Assembly: GCF_013350005.1 (NCBI RefSeq)
Contig: NZ_JABVWW010000002.1
Location: forward strand, 62,001-126,000
Direction: 5' to 3'
Origin: Methylocystis silviterrae
GTDB taxonomy: Bacteria > Pseudomonadota > Alphaproteobacteria > Rhizobiales > Beijerinckiaceae
DNA length: 64,000 nucleotides
The position numbers and the translations under genes are program-made. The notes beneath the pieces are model-generated. The model was not told the origin of the DNA. It saw nothing but the letters and a program-made list of their open reading frames with translations, and ran no database searches. Positions 62,448 to 64,000 of the stretch are shown here, in pieces (the first letter of the stretch is position 1; every line of letters begins with the position of its first letter).

Positions 62448-62646
62448 CGCCGAGTGGCATGAACAATCCGGCCAACAACCCGATCAAGGCTCCTGTCGGC
62501 CCTGTGACGAAGGCAGATGTCATCGCGATCTCAAGATCCTTATCGTGCAGGTTGCCAGAGAAAAGCGAGACGAGGGCTGCTCCAAGGGCTGCTCCAGCGG
62601 CATACCCGGCCAGCAGGCCCAACATGGCGAAGATGACTCTACGCAT
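62434..62646 (-). CDS. Small glycine-zipper membrane protein
   Basis: 70 residues with two hydrophobic, Gly/Ala-rich helices: FAMLGLLAGYAAGAALGAALVSLF and FVTGPTGALIGLLAGLFMPLG. AGGAG precedes the ATG at 62646. No family function is known to me. It lies between the broken genes and tRNA-Arg. Confidence 0.65.
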   Translation of the reverse strand: MRRVIFAMLGLLAGYAAGAALGAALVSLFSGNLHDKDLEIAMTSAFVTGPTGALIGLLAGLFMPLGVKRR

Positions 62647-62911
62647 TCTTGCTTTCTCCTCTGGCCTGCGTTCGATGGACGTCTCCAGCTATTAGATGAG
62701 CGCCGGCACGCGAGGGCGGCCGCAAAATCAGAATTGGGTTGCTGGTCATCATTCCGCCCGCCGACATGATCGTGTATCGCGCCGCGCGATCTGGGTTCGA
62801 TCGCGAGCGTCGATTTACCCTGAGTTTCCGCTTTTAGCTTACCGAGCGCTTACCAGAAGGCGTGGCTTGTCAACTTGCTGGATTTTTCTGACTATAAGTT
62901 ATTGATTGCAT

Positions 62912-62988
62912 TGGCGGTCCCGAAGGGATTCGAACCCCTGACCTTCGGTTTAGGAAACCGCTGCTCTATCCTGCTGAGCTACGGGACC
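62912..62988 (-). tRNA. tRNA-Arg (anticodon CCU)
   Basis: 77 bases. GGTCCCG pairs with CGGGACC; discriminator G and encoded CCA end it at 62912. The anticodon loop TTCCTAA gives CCU (arginine AGG codons), and GGTTCGAATCC is the T-arm. Its 3' end points toward the scarred region at 61.6-62.5 kb. Confidence 0.96.
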
Positions 62989-63056
62989 GTGCGAGCTTCT
63001 TTAGCACGGCGCGCGCTTTAAAAAAATTCCGTGCGTGCGCCGGCCGGCATTACTCC

Positions 63057-63524
63057 TCAGGAAATATTCCGCGCCACTTCCTCGAGCTGCGTAATGCATG
63101 CGCTCCAGCCATCGTAGAAGCCCAATTCTTCATGGCGTCGGCGTTCGGCGGCGTCCTTGTGCATGACGCGCGCAACGTAGCGCGTGCCGGAGCCCTCGTC
63201 GGCCATGGTCAGAATTGCCGTAAATGCGAGCCAGGGCGAGGCGGGACGCCAGCCGCCGACCAGCATCGAGGTGAAGACGATGCGCTCCTGTGGCGTGACG
63301 TCAAGGAAGCAGCCGGGATTGTCGCTTTCTCCGCCATCCGGCCCGCTCATGAACGTGTGGAAGCCGCCGCCGGGACGAAAGTCGAAGGCGCGAACCTCGG
63401 TTTTCCAGGGCCGCGGGCACCACCATTCCTTGAGGAGGGCCGGGTCGGTCCAAGCCTTCCAGACGCGCGCGCGAGGGGCGGCCACGAAGCGGGAAATTTC
63501 AAGATCCAGTTTTTGATCGCCCAT
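63057..63524 (-). CDS. SRPBCC (AHSA1-like) domain protein
   Basis: 155 residues. LEISRFVAAPRARVWKAWTDPALLKEWWCPRPWKTEVRAFDFRPGGGFHTFMSGPDG and a C-terminal helix (HEELGFYDGWSACITQLEEVAR) define the AHSA1 branch of the START-like fold, which binds hydrophobic ligands in a deep cavity. The ATG at 63524 begins the domain. It lies two bases after an ArsR-type regulator gene on the same strand, a very common regulator-SRPBCC pair. Confidence 0.9.
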   Translation of the reverse strand: MGDQKLDLEISRFVAAPRARVWKAWTDPALLKEWWCPRPWKTEVRAFDFRPGGGFHTFMSGPDGGESDNPGCFLDVTPQERIVFTSMLVGGWRPASPWLAFTAILTMADEGSGTRYVARVMHKDAAERRRHEELGFYDGWSACITQLEEVARNIS

Positions 63525-63526
63525 CC

Positions 63527-63856
63527 TTAATCCTCGCTTTTCTCCAGGAACGCGTCCAAACGATCGAAGCGCGCCTCCCAATGCGCGCGTTGCCGCGCGA
63601 GCCACGCCTGCGCGGCGTCGAATCTTTTTGGCTGGATGCGGCAGGTGCGCACGCGCCCCGTCTTTCGGCTCGTCACAAGCCCGCTCCGCTCCAGAGTCTG
63701 CAGATGCTGCATCACCGCTGGAAGCGACATGTTGAGCGGCCCGGCCAATTCGCTGACATTCGCCGGCCCGCGCGCAAGGCGCTCGACCATGGCGCGTCGC
63801 GTCGGATCGGCGAGCGCCGAGAACATGCGATCGAGGCTCTCAGAACGCTTAGGCAT
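63527..63856 (-). CDS. ArsR-family winged-helix regulator
   Basis: 109 residues. DRMFSALADPTRRAMVERLARGPANVSELAGPLNMSLPAVMQHLQTLERSGLVTSRKTGRVRTCRIQP is the ArsR winged helix-turn-helix. No cysteine metal motif is present, so it belongs to the non-metal group paired with SRPBCC genes. The ATG at 63856 is chosen; one at 63871 is possible. It likely represses its own operon. Confidence 0.9.
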   Translation of the reverse strand: MPKRSESLDRMFSALADPTRRAMVERLARGPANVSELAGPLNMSLPAVMQHLQTLERSGLVTSRKTGRVRTCRIQPKRFDAAQAWLARQRAHWEARFDRLDAFLEKSED

Positions 63857-63858
63857 GT

Positions 63859-63915
63859 GCTTAAGTATCATCGCGCAGCGTAAGCGGCGACAGAAACTTC
63901 ACAAACCGCTTAAGT
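63859..63915. promoter_or_regulatory. Two GCTTAAGT direct repeats at the ArsR start
   Basis: GCTTAAGT occurs at 63859-63866 and 63908-63915, 49 bases apart, flanking the region where the arsR promoter should be. Each contains the palindrome CTTAAG. Candidate autoregulatory operators. Confidence 0.35.
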
Positions 63916-63942
63916 GTTGGACGGACGCATTCCTGCGCTGTA

Positions 63943-64000
63943 TCAGCCGCCGCGCGCCATGAGGCGCTTTTCCCACTCCAGAGCTTGGCGAACGATCTCG
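63943..64000 (-). CDS. C-terminal end of a gene cut by the window edge
   Basis: Reading leftward from the window edge the frame gives EIVRQALEWEKRLMARGG and a TGA at 63945. The composition looks like a helical protein end. Too little is visible to identify it. Confidence 0.4.
   Translation of the reverse strand, partial: EIVRQALEWEKRLMARGG

Overview
The window reads as chromosome of a GC-rich alphaproteobacterium of the order Hyphomicrobiales (Rhizobiales). The main evidence is a circularly permuted two-piece tmRNA encoding the tag (A)ANDNYAPVAVAA beside sspB, an EipB/DUF1849 envelope protein, a PdhS-type histidine kinase, two phasins of the PHB granule, a His-type (tRNA Asp/Asn) AspRS, and several alphaproteobacterial palindromic repeat families. 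CopC/CopD, pyruvate phosphate dikinase and phasins would suit a methanotroph or methylotroph such as Methylocystis or Methylosinus, but no diagnostic C1 gene is present, so the genus is a guess.

Layout. 0-6.9 kb: a cut-off secreted protein, a tail-to-tail hicB/hicA pair, uvrD, a ribbon-helix-helix protein, DUF4169, sspB, ssrA, pth and rplY, all from uvrD to rplY on the minus strand. 7-14 kb: a PepSY-like secreted protein, a family III CoA-transferase, aspS, DUF1192 and ppdK. 14.1-17.2 kb: a single-polypeptide MmeI-like restriction-modification enzyme carrying two different palindromic repeats in frame. 17.2-26.7 kb: housekeeping genes (cyclic-nucleotide-binding membrane protein, YjbQ, SleB hydrolase, TauE exporter, pabB/pabC, YmdB and YpfJ families, NAD(P)HX repair enzyme). 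26.9-29.2 kb: beta-carbonic anhydrase plus SulP transporter, probably a bicarbonate module. 29.2-34.5 kb: Sel1 protein, GDPD, RidA, EipB, a pyruvoyl arginine decarboxylase-agmatinase operon (putrescine synthesis) and a stress-type membrane protein. 34.5-40.3 kb: hemerythrin, large catalase, a HAD phosphatase-kinase pair and CuZn-SOD, a stress-defence neighbourhood.

40.3-47.1 kb looks like a decayed genomic island. It is bounded by an intact tRNA-Ser(UGA) and a 14-nt direct repeat of that tRNA's 3' end. It holds an SDR, copCD, an acidic repeat protein, several orphan small genes, two degenerate genes and a set of perfect palindromes; no integrase is visible. 47.2-53.2 kb returns to core genes (gamma-glutamylcyclotransferase-like, panC, acylphosphatase, aroE, phasins, PdhS-like kinase). 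53.3-64 kb: a 25-residue membrane peptide, 5-oxoprolinase pxpABC, a DUF5765-like membrane protein, a DUF985 cupin, gloB, a methyltransferase, an esterase, DUF2905 and DUF4239 proteins. A second scar of broken genes lies next to tRNA-Arg(CCU), followed by an ArsR/SRPBCC pair and a gene cut by the right edge.

The most notable signals are the ssrA-sspB neighbourhood with a perfect inverted repeat bracketing the ssrA -10 box, the tRNA-Ser-bounded island, in-frame repeat insertions in the MmeI-like enzyme, the convergent HicAB pair, the PvlArgDC-agmatinase operon, and very small membrane-peptide genes with strong ribosome binding sites.
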